DNA from: Girardia tigrina
Lineage: Eukaryota; Platyhelminthes; Tricladida; Dugesiidae
NCBI GenBank assembly: GCA_001938485.1
Contig: MQRK01173881.1
Coordinates: forward strand, 346 to 64,345
DNA length: 64,000 bases
Direction: 5' to 3'
Positions 37,021-48,241 of this stretch are shown here, in pieces. The position numbers were made by a program, and so were the translations under genes. The notes below the pieces were generated by a model. It was not told the origin of the DNA and did not search any database. It worked only from the letters and a program-made list of their open reading frames with translations. Each line of letters opens with the position of its first letter. Position 1 is the stretch's first letter.

Positions 37021-38024
37021 AATTTAGATATTAAATTTTGATATCGTTGTAAGGTCTCTGTTTCGTTATTTCTTTATTTCAAAACAATAAGATCGCAGAA
37101 CATTATATGTCAAATTATTATAGTTACAATTTTAAACAAAATATAATTTTGAATTTATTTATTCGAAAACTTTTTTTATACTAACAAAATACTCTACTTT
37201 TTTCTCAAATAAAATTTATATTAACAAATCTTATGTTATAAGAAAATAATAAAACATTAATCTTTCCCTATATTATTTGTTTATAATACATTTTATTTGA
37301 CAGGTAAACAATGTTGTGAGTAAATAACAAATATTATTAATAATAATAAACAATAATTACTAGTATTTATTTTAAATGGTTCATTACAAACTTCTAAGGC
37401 GTTATCAAATATGATTGTTCTGGTACCTTTTGTCTTTCAATAATATTCAGGAAAATATTATATAAAGTTATAAGGTATTCATTTATTTTTATGTTTTCAT
37501 TTTTACTTAGAGTCTTATTGAAAGCTTTTGAGAAAATGGTCCAAAGAAAGCAATTTTGAGCTGATGTTATGTTATGCATTAAATTTTAGAACTTAATTAT
37601 TCTGTTTTTTACAAAAAGATAAAAAATATTAAATATAATATTGACATAAGCCCAAGTGTGATAACGAAAATTACTCTTATAACTCAAATAAATTTGGTAA
37701 GTAGTAGTTAAGTACCTTTGGCAATTCCTTTATTTTTATATAATAAGTCTCTTAATTTAATATAACTGAGTTTTGTCAGCAAATCTGAATTGTTTTTGTT
37801 ACATATTTCTTTAATATTAGCATTTAGATTATCAAAGCAGAAGTACAGATTTATATATGTACTGCTTCAATACGGTTCTAATCATCCAAGGGACATCAGA
37901 ATTCAATAAAGATATAAGTTACCCTCTAAGAAAAAAGTTAATTAATATAAGATTACAAAAACATCAATGCCTTTTGAATTATATTTGGTTAAGTTAATAA
38001 CTCAATACTATAACATAATATTAT
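37021..38024. other. AT-rich non-coding stretch
   Basis: No gene or repeat that I can name. Confidence 0.45.
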
Positions 38025-38067
38025 ATAGTTGTAAAGAGCACTGACACAATTGTTATGAAAACATTTA

Positions 38068-39220
38068 TTAGGTGTACAAGTATGAAATGCGGATTTCAGA
38101 AAACAGATTGTGCACAATGCAAAAAGTAGGTCAATGGTTAGGCAATGATGTCATAATATTGAGTAATTATGTAGTGTCTCANNNNNNNNNNNNNNNNNNN
38201 NNNNNNNNNNNNNNNNNNNNNNNNNNNNNNNNNNNNNNNNNNNNNNNNNNNNNNNNNNNNNNNNNNNNNNNNNNNNNNNNNNNNNNNNNNNNNNNNNNNN
38301 NNNNNNNNNNNNNNNNNNNNNNNNNNNNNNNNNNNNNNNNNNNNNNNNNNNNNNNNNNNNNNNNNNNNNNNNNNNNNNNNNNNNNNNNNNNNNNNNNNNN
38401 NNNNNNNNNNNNNNNNNNNNNNNNNNNNNNNNNNNNNNNNNNNNNNNNNNNNNNNNNNNNNNNNNNNNNNNNNNNNNNNNNNNNNNNNNNNNNNNNNNNN
38501 NNNNNNNNNNNNNNNNNNNNNNNNNNNNNNNNNNNNNNNNNNNNNNNNNNNNNNNNNNNNNNNNNNNNNNNNNNNNNNNNNNNNNNNNNNNNNNNNNNNN
38601 NNNNNNNNNNNNNNNNNNNNNNNNNNNNNNNNNNNNNNNNNNNNNNNNNNNNNNNNNNNNNNNNNNNNNNNNNNNNNNNNNNNNNNNNNNNNNNNNNNNN
38701 NNNNNNNNNNNNNNNNNNNNNNNNNNNNNNNNNNNNNNNNNNNNNNNNNNNNNNNNNNNNNNNNNNNNNNNNNNNNNNNNNNNNNNNNNNNNNNNNNNNN
38801 NNNNNNNNNNNNNNNNNNNNNNNNNNNNNNNNNNNNNNNNNNNNNNNNNNNNNNNNNNNNNNNNNNNNNNNNNNNNNNNNNNNNNNNNNNNNNNNNNNNN
38901 NNNNNNNNNNNNNNNNNNNNNNNNNNNNNNTATTCACCAGACTTGGCTCCTTCAGATTACCATTTGTTTGCATCGATGGGTCACGCACTTGCTCAGCAGC
39001 GCTTTTATTCTTACGAAAATGTGCAAAAATGGGTCGATGAATGGTTCATAGAAAAAAAGGAAGACTTTTACTGGCGAGGTATCCACAATTTGAGATATAG
39101 ATGGGACAAGTGTATCATTAGTAATGGAGCATATTTTGAATAAAGCTTTTTTTATCGTTCTTTTGTTTTTAACGTATTTCTTTTCAAAATTTAATCCGCA
39201 TTTCATACTTGTACACCTAA
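38068..39220 (+). mobile_element. Mos1-like (mauritiana) mariner with assembly gap
   Basis: Terminal inverted repeats TTAGGTGTACAAGTATGAAA (38068) and the complement ending at 39220, flanked by TA; the TIR closely resembles that of Mos1. The readable transposase 3' end (about 38931-39141) has YSPDLAPSDYHLFASMGHAL with the third catalytic D, then WRGIHNL and a C-terminus like that of Mos1 (SNGAYFE). This part is open to its natural stop, and its near-identity in style to Mos1 makes it one of the younger elements here. The central part is 749 Ns, so intactness cannot be judged. Confidence 0.9.
38182..38930. other. assembly gap (749 Ns)
   Basis: Unresolved bases inside the Mos1-like mariner. 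Any translation spanning it is meaningless. An element of normal mariner length (about 1.3 kb) would need a gap of roughly 850-900 bases, so the size is plausible as an estimate. Confidence 0.98.
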
Positions 39221-39752
39221 TATTAATATCACATTTAGAATCATCCAAACTCTCGAAAGATCTTTCCCAATTTAACGTCATTCTAATTGATTTTTATTTT
39301 TCTTTTTAAAAATGATTATTCAGACATTTTTTCTTTATCTTTAAAACATAATAAATATTTTAGAATTTCAAAAAATTTTATTAAAATTTAAAAATTTTAC
39401 GTTCTTTTATTCTTTAAACACTTTTACGTTATAACTTCAAATAAATTTCTATTTTAATTGATTTATGAAATATTTTATCAATTGTAAAAATGTCCTAAAT
39501 TTAAATTTCATTACTTTAAAATTTTCAAGACACACTTTTCTATATTATAAAATTCTAAAAAGCATTTTTAATTATAGAAATATCGTTTAATTAAAATATT
39601 TTAAATTATAGTATTTAGGATATTTTAAATACTTTTCTTTTAATAGTAATATTAAAATTTATATTTATTATAAATTTAAAAATTTAAAACATTAGGTTTA
39701 TTATTATTTTAAAAATATAAAATGTTATTTTAAAATTATAAAATTTTATTAT

Positions 39753-40196
39753 TATTAACAACATCACAATTTGAATGCAAACATTTATTTACAACACAAA
39801 CAGATTCTTCACAACAATTATCAGTGGTCATCTTTCTTTGATTAATATATTCAAATCTAAAAAAACAACGAATGGGAAAGATTAATAATAAATTTTAATT
39901 TCTCATAATTTTTATTGGATAAAAGTCATTACATAATTTTTTNAATAAACATTAATTTTTAAAATATGTTACATTTAATAAGTTAAAATCATTTACTGAA
40001 AATATTATTAAAATTCATAATTATCAAACTTTAATTAATTAGTACTTAAAATTAATATCATTAAATTAATTTCATTAGATTCAAATAATCAATCAATAAA
40101 CATATCAATCCCATCGGAGTAGGAGAGTCACAAATCTAAACAGCATACAAACAACAAACTTACAACATTCCAAATTATCCCTCACAATTATAAATT
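39753..40196 (-). repeat. solo LTR of the main family, nested in another LTR
   Basis: Minus strand, TGTGAGGGATAATTTGGAAT (40196) to GATGTTGTTAATA (39753), with ATTAT on both flanks. The leader frame starts near 39835 and ends in the family-typical CDVVN. It sits inside the LTR 38030-40363 and so inserted after it. A single N is at 39943. Confidence 0.9.
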
Positions 40197-40368
40197 TCAA
40201 AAATTAAAACATTAGGTTTATTATTATTTTAATTATGTTCGAATGATCATTTATAACAAATACAAAAATACCAATTTACATCTGGTTGGAAAATCATCAT
40301 TCTAGGTTCCACTTATTGAAATCAACATCCTGCATTCACTTACAATTTAAATTATTCCTCACAATAGT

Positions 40369-42200
40369 TATTAAACTCTGTCATATTCACAGCCTTAGTA
40401 ATTTATTATTATATTTATTTTTTCATATTGACTAAAATTAAATCCAACAGTTAAGTGCAGTATTTCTCAATCTTTCGTTGTATGAAAATACTGGGATCCT
40501 ATAATTATTTAAGTTTATTGGAATTATTACATTATAATAACATAAACTTTTCGTTTTAAATTGAAATTTTTTTGTAATAAATTCAGAATTTTTCTAAATA
40601 TATAACAAAATATATAAATATATAATAAATTCAGAATTTTTCATAAAAACTTACAATTTAAAAAAATGTTTATTTAATCATTTGAATGTTTTGACGAGTT
40701 CATGAATTTGGACTAACATATACATTAAAAAATACTAACGTCGAGATGTCCTCTACCCTATTTCCAGTAACCCTCATTAACTAATGAATTTAGAGGATTT
40801 TTTAAAAAGGTTTTAATAAACAAATCTTATATATGCACAAAGAGATATATTTGTAAATAGATTAACCGAGGCTTATATGTAAAATTATGAGCCATGTAAT
40901 ATAGAGACTTTTATTACAACTTTTATGTGTTATTGTATTATTGAAAACATAATTTAAATATTTTTAAAAAAATTGCGAATAATTAGATTTCAATATTTGG
41001 ATTACTGAAAAAATAGAACCTAGGTCCTTAGTTTTTGACTTTTTACTATTCAAATTGTAGGAATCCCTCTTCATTTCCATTCTAGTGACTAATTTTTTTT
41101 AAAGTAAAAACAAATACAATGTTTTTATTTATAATATTTTTTTGATCTTTCAAATAATCTTTGCATTAATAGAAAAATATTTTACTGTGGTATAGCTTGG
41201 ACAGAAAAGGTTAGTGAATAACTTTAAGATACTGAATATTTACTACAATTAAACTTAAAAATCCATTAATTTTTTTGAAAAAAAATAATAGAAATTAAGA
41301 ATGATTCAAGATTTATGTATGAATCATAATCCTGAAAGAAAAAAATGAGACCGTTACTCATGGCGGAATTTCAATACACTATTCCCACCGTAAATACAAT
41401 CTTTTGACACTTTGGTGGTTCAATTTCAAATGGGATATTTCTAAAATATTCTATTTGTGACGGTTCCACTGATTAAATTATCATCAAAATTGTCTCTTTA
41501 CAAAAACGTTAGCCATCGTCAAATGTTTATATTCATCTGCTTAAATTTCTGACGTTAATAACTGTTTTTTTTTCACTTTAGTGACATTAAATTTGATAAT
41601 TTGATAAACCTCTGTTTATAGCACTCTAACGACCTGTGCTCCTCTAACCTTTTTAATTGTCCTTCATCAACATACTGACTTTTTCAACTAGAACCCCATT
41701 TGAATATATTTTTATTTTTTACTTCTTGTTATTTTCATATACATTCTTAACACTGATGCTAAATATTTTCGTCTTTTACAACATCAATTATTAATACATG
41801 TACAATTTTTCTATTTTCAATATTTTTATACATGAAGAAATAATGTATTTTTTTACATTAACATGAAAATTTCTTGTTCATGATTAAATTGAAATACTTA
41901 ACAATGTTAAATAATATTTACCAATTATGTTTTGTTTTTGTCTACAATTGGAATAATAATATTAGTAATAATAATTTTAGTAAAAACATTATGAAAAATT
42001 GATACTTCTTCGAACTTTTTCTTTAACAAATTCAAAAAGTACAAAGACGATTGACTTCAAAATAGTTTCTTTCTGAAAGGTAGTAACATAGGAATCAAGT
42101 AACGTTATTACACTCCCGACATTTTAGATAACACATCTTTTTCCTCAAAATGTGTATTTATTTATTTTTCTATCAGTAGATAAAAGTACCCGTTCAGTCC
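40369..42200. other. AT-rich stretch, possible hAT terminus at its start
   Basis: CAGTATTTCTCAATCTTTCG at 40459 resembles a hAT terminal repeat (CAGTGTTTCTCAACC). A possible partner, GGTTGAGAACAATTG, lies at 44919-44933. If real, the LINE remnant and the LTR at 44379 would be inside a dead hAT. The rest is AT-rich without genes. Confidence 0.25.
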
Positions 42201-42229
42201 TATATATATTCTCACGGCTGGTGAACCGC

Positions 42230-43560
42230 GCCATGGTTTTTACCGGGGTTCTTTTTGTGTGGCCTCCCCCACTAGTTTGGGTGATCCTTTCCGCCTCCCT
42301 TTATACATTATATACATTATAGCCTTATTCTTCATCTTCTGATGTTTCTTTATCAGAGGATGGGTACTTATTCTCATCGTCAAGTTGCTCAATTCTATGT
42401 ACGTATGACTTGAGCAACTCATCGAGGACTGCCGGATCTAAATCTTCTGTACCTGTTTCCATTTTGGATTCCTCCATACTGTCTGGTTCTTCCATGGTCA
42501 TTATGGAGTACATGGGTACTTCCTCCTCTCTCATCTCGATTCGGTTAAGTCTGCGGAGCCCTGGGCATCTTCCATCTCTATGAAATGCCAATTGCTCTGA
42601 AGAATATTTAACATTAGATATCGAGAACGCTATATCGCAATGTTTCTAATAGTCTTTGGCGGCATTTTTAGACTTGCCAGAATACTTGTACTACACTTTG
42701 GTCAAGTTCCGATACAGCCTACCTGGAGGGTGTGGAGCAGTACAGTTTTATTCGGTATGGTCATTCTACAAGCAATAGCCAAAGACTCGTAATGATTCAA
42801 GTTCTTGGTATTGCTGTTTTCTATATTTTTCTGCGTGTCATATGAATACTTGACATCTACGAGATACAGATTGTTTTGCCCAGGGACCATTATTTGGAGG
42901 TGTACCCGTTGTTGTGACGGAACATAGCCGACACAGCATCTATATGTATTTCATAATCTAAGTGCTCTGTAATTTGTTCCGCCACAAAGTACAAGACCGC
43001 GTTATGTCGATACTTTTTAAACTCAGCACTATAAGGAAACTCGGTCAAAACATGCAACAGAGTCTCTTTATTTTGCGGATATCTTCTACAGTGTCCGCCA
43101 TTAATACGAATACCAGGTCAGTAGTTGACGGTCACTGTATATGTAATTGCCTTGTGAAAAAAGTACCATTCAGTATAATTAAGTCCTCCTCCATTTACTG
43201 CACCGTGAAAACTTACTGGAGAGATTAGACTTCTCGAAAATCTCCCGACAATGCTCTGCTTTAGCCATTTGTGTGTCCATGACTTTTCTACTAACCTGCT
43301 AAGTGTCCTGGACACACTTTTTTGAGCATCGGCGTGAGCAGTAAGTTTTCATCGGTGTTGTCCCTTATTATCTCTGTTTCTCTGTTTGCAAGTCGTTTTT
43401 CCCAGACCAGAATCTGGTGTATGTACGAATATCGTACTTGATAAAAAGATTGCGATTCTGGAGAACATTTTCTAATGACATCACCTGGTCATCAAGCACA
43501 GTTGTTTGCAATAAAGTAACATCACTAACATTTTAAAAATTTTAAGTCTCTTTTAAACGT
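42230..43560 (-). mobile_element. R2/NeSL-type LINE, 3' remnant with restriction-like endonuclease
   Basis: Minus-strand C-terminal part of a non-LTR retrotransposon that uses a PD-(D/E)XK endonuclease. In order on the minus strand: a degraded thumb region (about 43320-43130); a CCHC-like finger with HCRRYPQNKETLLHVL (about 43110-43060); a YRHNAVLYFVAEQI helix (about 43020); then the endonuclease core LYLVDVKYSYD with LNHYESLAIACRM (about 42880-42770) and LLHTLQVGCIGT. Compare R2, where CxxC...ETxxHxxxxC is followed by RxxxHN and a VIDVQVV strand. Several frame changes break it. An 88-residue acidic frame (42591-42325, ending in SDKETSEDEE) follows. The 5' half is missing, as is usual for LINE insertions. 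Confidence 0.75.
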
Positions 43561-44373
43561 TCAGGAAATTTCGTACACTTCAGAAGAAAAACGTAGATTT
43601 ATTATCAATCATAAACAATTCCAAGAACCTTTTATAAGATCTGAACTTCGGTCATCAATTTTCAAGCATTTTGAAAATGGTTTATGCCTTTCATAAACAC
43701 ATCCACATAACATTTTAATCGACCATTTAGGAAATATATTTGGAAAATAGCTATATTTAGATATATCCGATTATATAGAATGAACACATCAAGCTGTGTT
43801 TGATAATACCATGGCAGACAGGACGTGTTCTATAACCGTCTATTCGTCTATCCTCAAACTCGTAATTCCCAAGCTTTATGAATTAGTTTCATTTTTTATA
43901 ATTATGTAAAGTATAATTATATATTTTATTTATTGTGTTAAGCTTTGTTTGAATCTTTCGGTAATGGGAATTTTTTCTATACAAGTTATATTAAAGCCCG
44001 ATACTTCGTTTTTGTGTTTTACAGGTTTTTTTAAATTTAACATTTTGAAAAATATTTGTAAAAATTAAAAAAAACTAATTCCCATTTACAGTGGTACCTG
44101 ATAATGCAGTCTTATTATATGAATAATTGTATTTTTATCCTCTGTTTCTTTGTAATTTTGAAAATGTCTTTTATATCAAATCTTTATCATTTTCTGTTAG
44201 TACAAATTTTCTTAGCATGTCGGTCATGACCCCGTCGCTTTAACCCAAGACCTTGGGAAAGATGAACTGTTGTCTGTTCTAATGTGTCAAAATTGTTGTT
44301 GTACATACCTTTGGTAGACACTATTTTTTACTGTAATTGTAATTCAAGGATAGATAATGCAGATAATCGAATC
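43561..44373. other. AT-rich non-coding stretch
   Basis: Possibly more degraded LINE body (minus) at its start, but no motif is readable. Nothing else seen. Confidence 0.35.
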
Positions 44374-44378
44374 AGAAT

Positions 44379-44801
44379 TATTAAGAACACCAATATGGGT
44401 TTTCGAACATTTATTTTCATTACAATTTGAAATGCCTTTTGGACAACTCTCAGCCAAGCTTTCAGAATTTGACATCTTTCTAAATTGATAAATTTTTGTT
44501 AATAATTTTATCTAAAAATTAATTAATTTTAAAAATGATTTTATTTAAAGAAAAAACATTTATATACTTAAAATTAAAAACAAGTTAAAAGTTATTTACT
44601 TTATTTAAATTTTTGATATTAAAATTTGAAACAATTTAATATTTTAAGTTTTTTTATTATCTTATGATGTAGTTTAAAATGCAAATTATGCTCGAATAAC
44701 TATTCATCGTGAACATCTAAAATACCAATTTTCCATCTTGGTGGGAGAAATGTAATTCCAAATACTAAACTCAACATACCAAATTTAAAATATTCCTCAC
44801 A
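44379..44801 (-). repeat. solo LTR of the main family
   Basis: Minus strand, TGTGAGGAATATTTTAAATT (44801) to GGTGTTCTTAATA (44379), with AGAAT on both sides. The leader frame starts with MSNSE near 44474 and ends with the conserved HIGVLN. 423 bp, uninterrupted. Confidence 0.92.
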
Positions 44802-44806
44802 AGAAT

Positions 44807-45672
44807 AATTACAAAAATTTTAAGTATCCTATTTTTATAGTAAAATAATGTTGTGGTGTGTATTGCTAGAATATGGAGGGTTGTATTAAATGGTCGTGGC
44901 ACTAGACAGGTTGAGAACAATTGTATAAGTACTGTAGCAATTGTACAATTTACTGTAAAATAGTAATTTTATTTCAGTTTCTAATTAATTTTTAAACAAT
45001 TATTAATATTGCGATAATATCATCAAACAGGATTTTAAGTTTCAGTTTGAATGAAACATTTTATTTGTATATAATATACAATTTCTTTAAATAAGAACTA
45101 AATTCAGATGTTTAAGAAATATAATTATTCAGAATTTAGATTTTATTGCAAATTTAAAAAAAAAATAAAAATTTCATTTATAATTGATTTCTATGAAAAT
45201 TTCTTTTTTTCCAATTTTAATTGCTGTAAAAAAAGTTGTGTGATTTTTATTATTCTGATATGTTGAATCTTGAGTAATAAATATGAAAATTGGAAAAAAA
45301 GTAATTCTAAGTATTACAACAATATTTATAGCCATATGAGATGGAATAATAATCTTTGGAATTTGTAACTCCTTAGGAGAATTTGATTGAATTTATGTGA
45401 TCATAATTATTTATTAATCTGTTATTTTCACTTTAATTGCTTTAAGACACCAAATAAAACATATTGTAACACGATGTAACTTTCGTTCATGATTGTCATA
45501 GTAATTAATTTCAGTAGATTGTTCAATATCATCTTAAGACTAAATAAACATTAGTTCTACAATTTATATAGCTGAGTATTAATTTGTAATCAATAATATC
45601 ATCAGACTATTTGAAAATGTTTAGCAGAGAATTTGAGTGTGTCGTTTGAATATTTTTAATAAATTCACTTTA
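44807..45672. other. AT-rich stretch with a TGA-rich open frame
   Basis: No host gene. From 45184 to 45414 one plus-strand frame has no TAA or TAG in 77 codons but five TGA codons, several in hydrophobic context. This is discussed as an observation, not annotated as a gene. Confidence 0.3.
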
Positions 45673-45752
45673 TTAACAGATTGACTGCCACGGCGGTCGT
45701 ATACGCCTGCTATGTACTCGACAAAATTTATATATGGCATTCAATCTGTTAA
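45673..45752. mobile_element. tiny palindromic MITE, piggyBac-like ends
   Basis: TTAACAGATTGACTGCCA at 45673 is mirrored by TGGCATTCAATCTGTTAA ending at 45752 (one mismatch), with a less AT-rich core that includes CGGCGGTCGTATACGCC. TTAA at both ends suggests a piggyBac-type insertion. About 80 bp in total including TTAA. Confidence 0.7.
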
Positions 45753-47268
45753 TAAGGATTAGCTCGAGTTTGCCTGTCTCTTAACAGTTTTTTAAATTGA
45801 TGAAATATGTTTTTTAAATCTTTTTCTTCAACTTTTTTATAATTAAAATTATGTTCAAATCAATATTGCTCCTATTATCAAATTATCATTTATGAGGAGA
45901 TGACTGGAAGTCACTTCAATGTATATCAATTGAAAAGTTCTTTCTCAATCCCAAATAATTCGTCAAATGTTTGGTAATATATATCAAACAGGTCTCGGTT
46001 TGTGTGTGGATCTTCCTATGTCGTTCATCAAAATAATGAATGTAATTCAAAATATATAAATTTGATAAATGAAAATATTAAGTCGCTTTTTAATTAAATA
46101 CTTTTAATAAATTCGTTGAGATTGTCGTTTGAAAGCTTTATTAATCAGGACTCACAATCCTAAAATAAATGTTCAAGTGTCATAAATGTGTCATAATCCA
46201 ATTTTTTCAAAGATCTATTTGTCGAAAGTTTGATTTTATTAATATTGTGATAATATAAACGAATTTTCAGGGGTAAATATAATAGATGACATAAGAGTCT
46301 AATCTATTGAAAAAAAACAAGTTACCTAGGGTCATTTTTTCAAGTAATAATATCTTTAATATTATCAGCTGTTTGTAGAAAATGTTAATTAATATCTTTG
46401 GATTCTCAGTATTCGTTTATCCACTTTATTTTCCCTCCATCTTTGGACAATTATCCAGTTGCCCATGCACATGTGAAACATAAATCTGGGTATTTAGACT
46501 CAAACTCAATGATTTCTTCATAATTTTTTAATGCATTAAATATTTATTCACTTCTAATTGCTTCAATCAATCATACTTTTTAAAACAATTTATTATTATC
46601 TGTGATATGACATTATTTCGCATATATTATAAATTTCATTTGTTGCTTCAATTTAATTTTTGGGAGATTTAAAATTACTTTTCATTTCACTGAGTTTGTT
46701 CTCACCGCAATATTATTTGATAATAAAGCTTAAAACTTTTAATTATATCTTAATCCATCGGTTCCTACTATGGCTCACCATATTCAGGGATAAAAAACTA
46801 ATTTATGTCACTTATATTTTTGGGATACGAAAGACAGTTATTTCTTCTTAATAAAAAACACGCGTATTTTAACAATTTACTAAATGATCTTTCTTCAAAT
46901 TGGTAAATGTTGATCAATATTTAATATGTTAAACCCCTTCAATTTGTCTTATAGTTCTGGTTCATTTTCATTTGGTTCATATTAATAAAGAAACGGTAAA
47001 AGGCTCTTCGAATGTAATATACTCTTGGTTATCAAGTTGTTGAGTTAATTATGGATTAATAAGAAGGCAACAATAAGATTTAATCAACGAATCTTTAGAT
47101 TTTCATCCATTAGCAGTTTTAAATTCCAAATGAATTGCACCATTTTATTCAATGACTCTTTTTGTTCTTTCCCTTAATTATGTCATTTCTTTGTATACCC
47201 CTCCATAACTATATAAAAAAATGTTAAGACAAGTAAAAATATTCAAGTTCAGTGAAAAAATTCTTCCT
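45753..47268. other. AT-rich non-coding stretch
   Basis: No gene, RNA or named repeat seen. Confidence 0.45.
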
Positions 47269-48241
47269 CACTTGAGTGAAACTCTGCATATCGCAAAATC
47301 GCTTATATCAAATTATCGTCTAACTCAAATCGTTTTCAGTCAAGATTTTTTCTCCATAAGTTTCAATACATTTTAATACTGTTTATCTCAAATCGTTTAT
47401 CTAGACCCAAACACAAATAAATCATTTATCACAAATTGTTAATTTTTTACAATTGATATTTTTTATAAAAAAATGTTATAAATGTTAATTGAATTTTAAA
47501 TATCGATAATTAAATATTGTTTTTTAAATAATATTTAATTACGGGTAAATATTTTAAATTTCTGATTTGGTCGAAAATACCATATTTATTGACTACGTTG
47601 ATGTTGATAAAAATGTTGATTATGTTGCAACTTTATCCGAAAATGACATCGTCAACAGCATTCAAGAAGACAAAAGGGAAAATGCAACTGAATCAAGTGA
47701 CGAAGAGTCAGGTTCTGATCGTCCAATGGTGTCATTGTCGATCGCAGTATAAGCAATTCATGACCTGGAACGTTTCGCATTGCAACAGACCGAATCAAAC
47801 CAAATTTTTGATCATATTAGTGTCGTTAAAGACTGGATCATTAGTCAAAAGTCAAACGAAGGATACCAACGATTGATAACTGACTTTTCTTAATTGCTAA
47901 TTTTATAATATAAATGTTCTACGGTATCTTGTTTATCTGTTAATTTTTGCCTTATTTGTAACGTTTAGCCCTAGGACTACAAAGAAAAAAGTAGTTGTGA
48001 ATTAATTTTTCCACTCTTCATAATTGTTGATACGGTTAATAGTTAAACGCCAGTATTTAGATTTTTAGGCTAAATATTATAGTAGCTAAAATTTGAAATA
48101 TTAATTAAAATTAAAAAAGGATATTGATAAATATTTTTAACAATAGAATTAAAAATGTGTGATTTTGTTCAAAATCGTTTTTCTCAAATTTTTTTATGGT
48201 CCGAAAGATTTTGAGATATGCAGAGTTGACTATATGTACTG
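47269..48241 (+). mobile_element. pogo/Tigger-like transposon, internally deleted
   Basis: Inverted ends share AACTCTGCATATCKCAAAATC (left at about 47280-47300, right complement at about 48208-48227), with CAGT/CACT-type outer tips. The interior encodes the C-terminal tail of a CENP-B/jerky-like DDE transposase: YVDVDKNVDYVATLSENDIV (about 47588-47650), an acidic ESSDEESGSD linker, then a helical HDLERFALQQTES and VVKDWIISQK region in which the two parts are separated by one stop at about 47750. The DNA-binding and catalytic domains are absent, so this is a non-autonomous relic. Confidence 0.6.

Larger units (their letters stand above)
38030..40363 (-). repeat. solo LTR of the main family with two nested insertions
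   Basis: Minus-strand LTR from TGTGAGGAATAATTTAAATT (40363) to CACTTTACA-like sequence at 38030, flanked by ATAGT on both sides. Nested inside are a Mos1-like mariner (38068-39220) and a second solo LTR of the same family (39753-40196). The remaining LTR sequence is about 730 bp, longer than other copies, so a further unrecognised insertion or local expansion is likely between 39300 and 39750. Confidence 0.8.

Noticed and set aside
38072-39040. A 322-residue open frame on plus and a 269-residue one on minus across 38.1-39.0 kb
   Set aside because: Both are produced by 749 Ns; only the last part, from about 38931, is real sequence, and it is mariner read in another frame.
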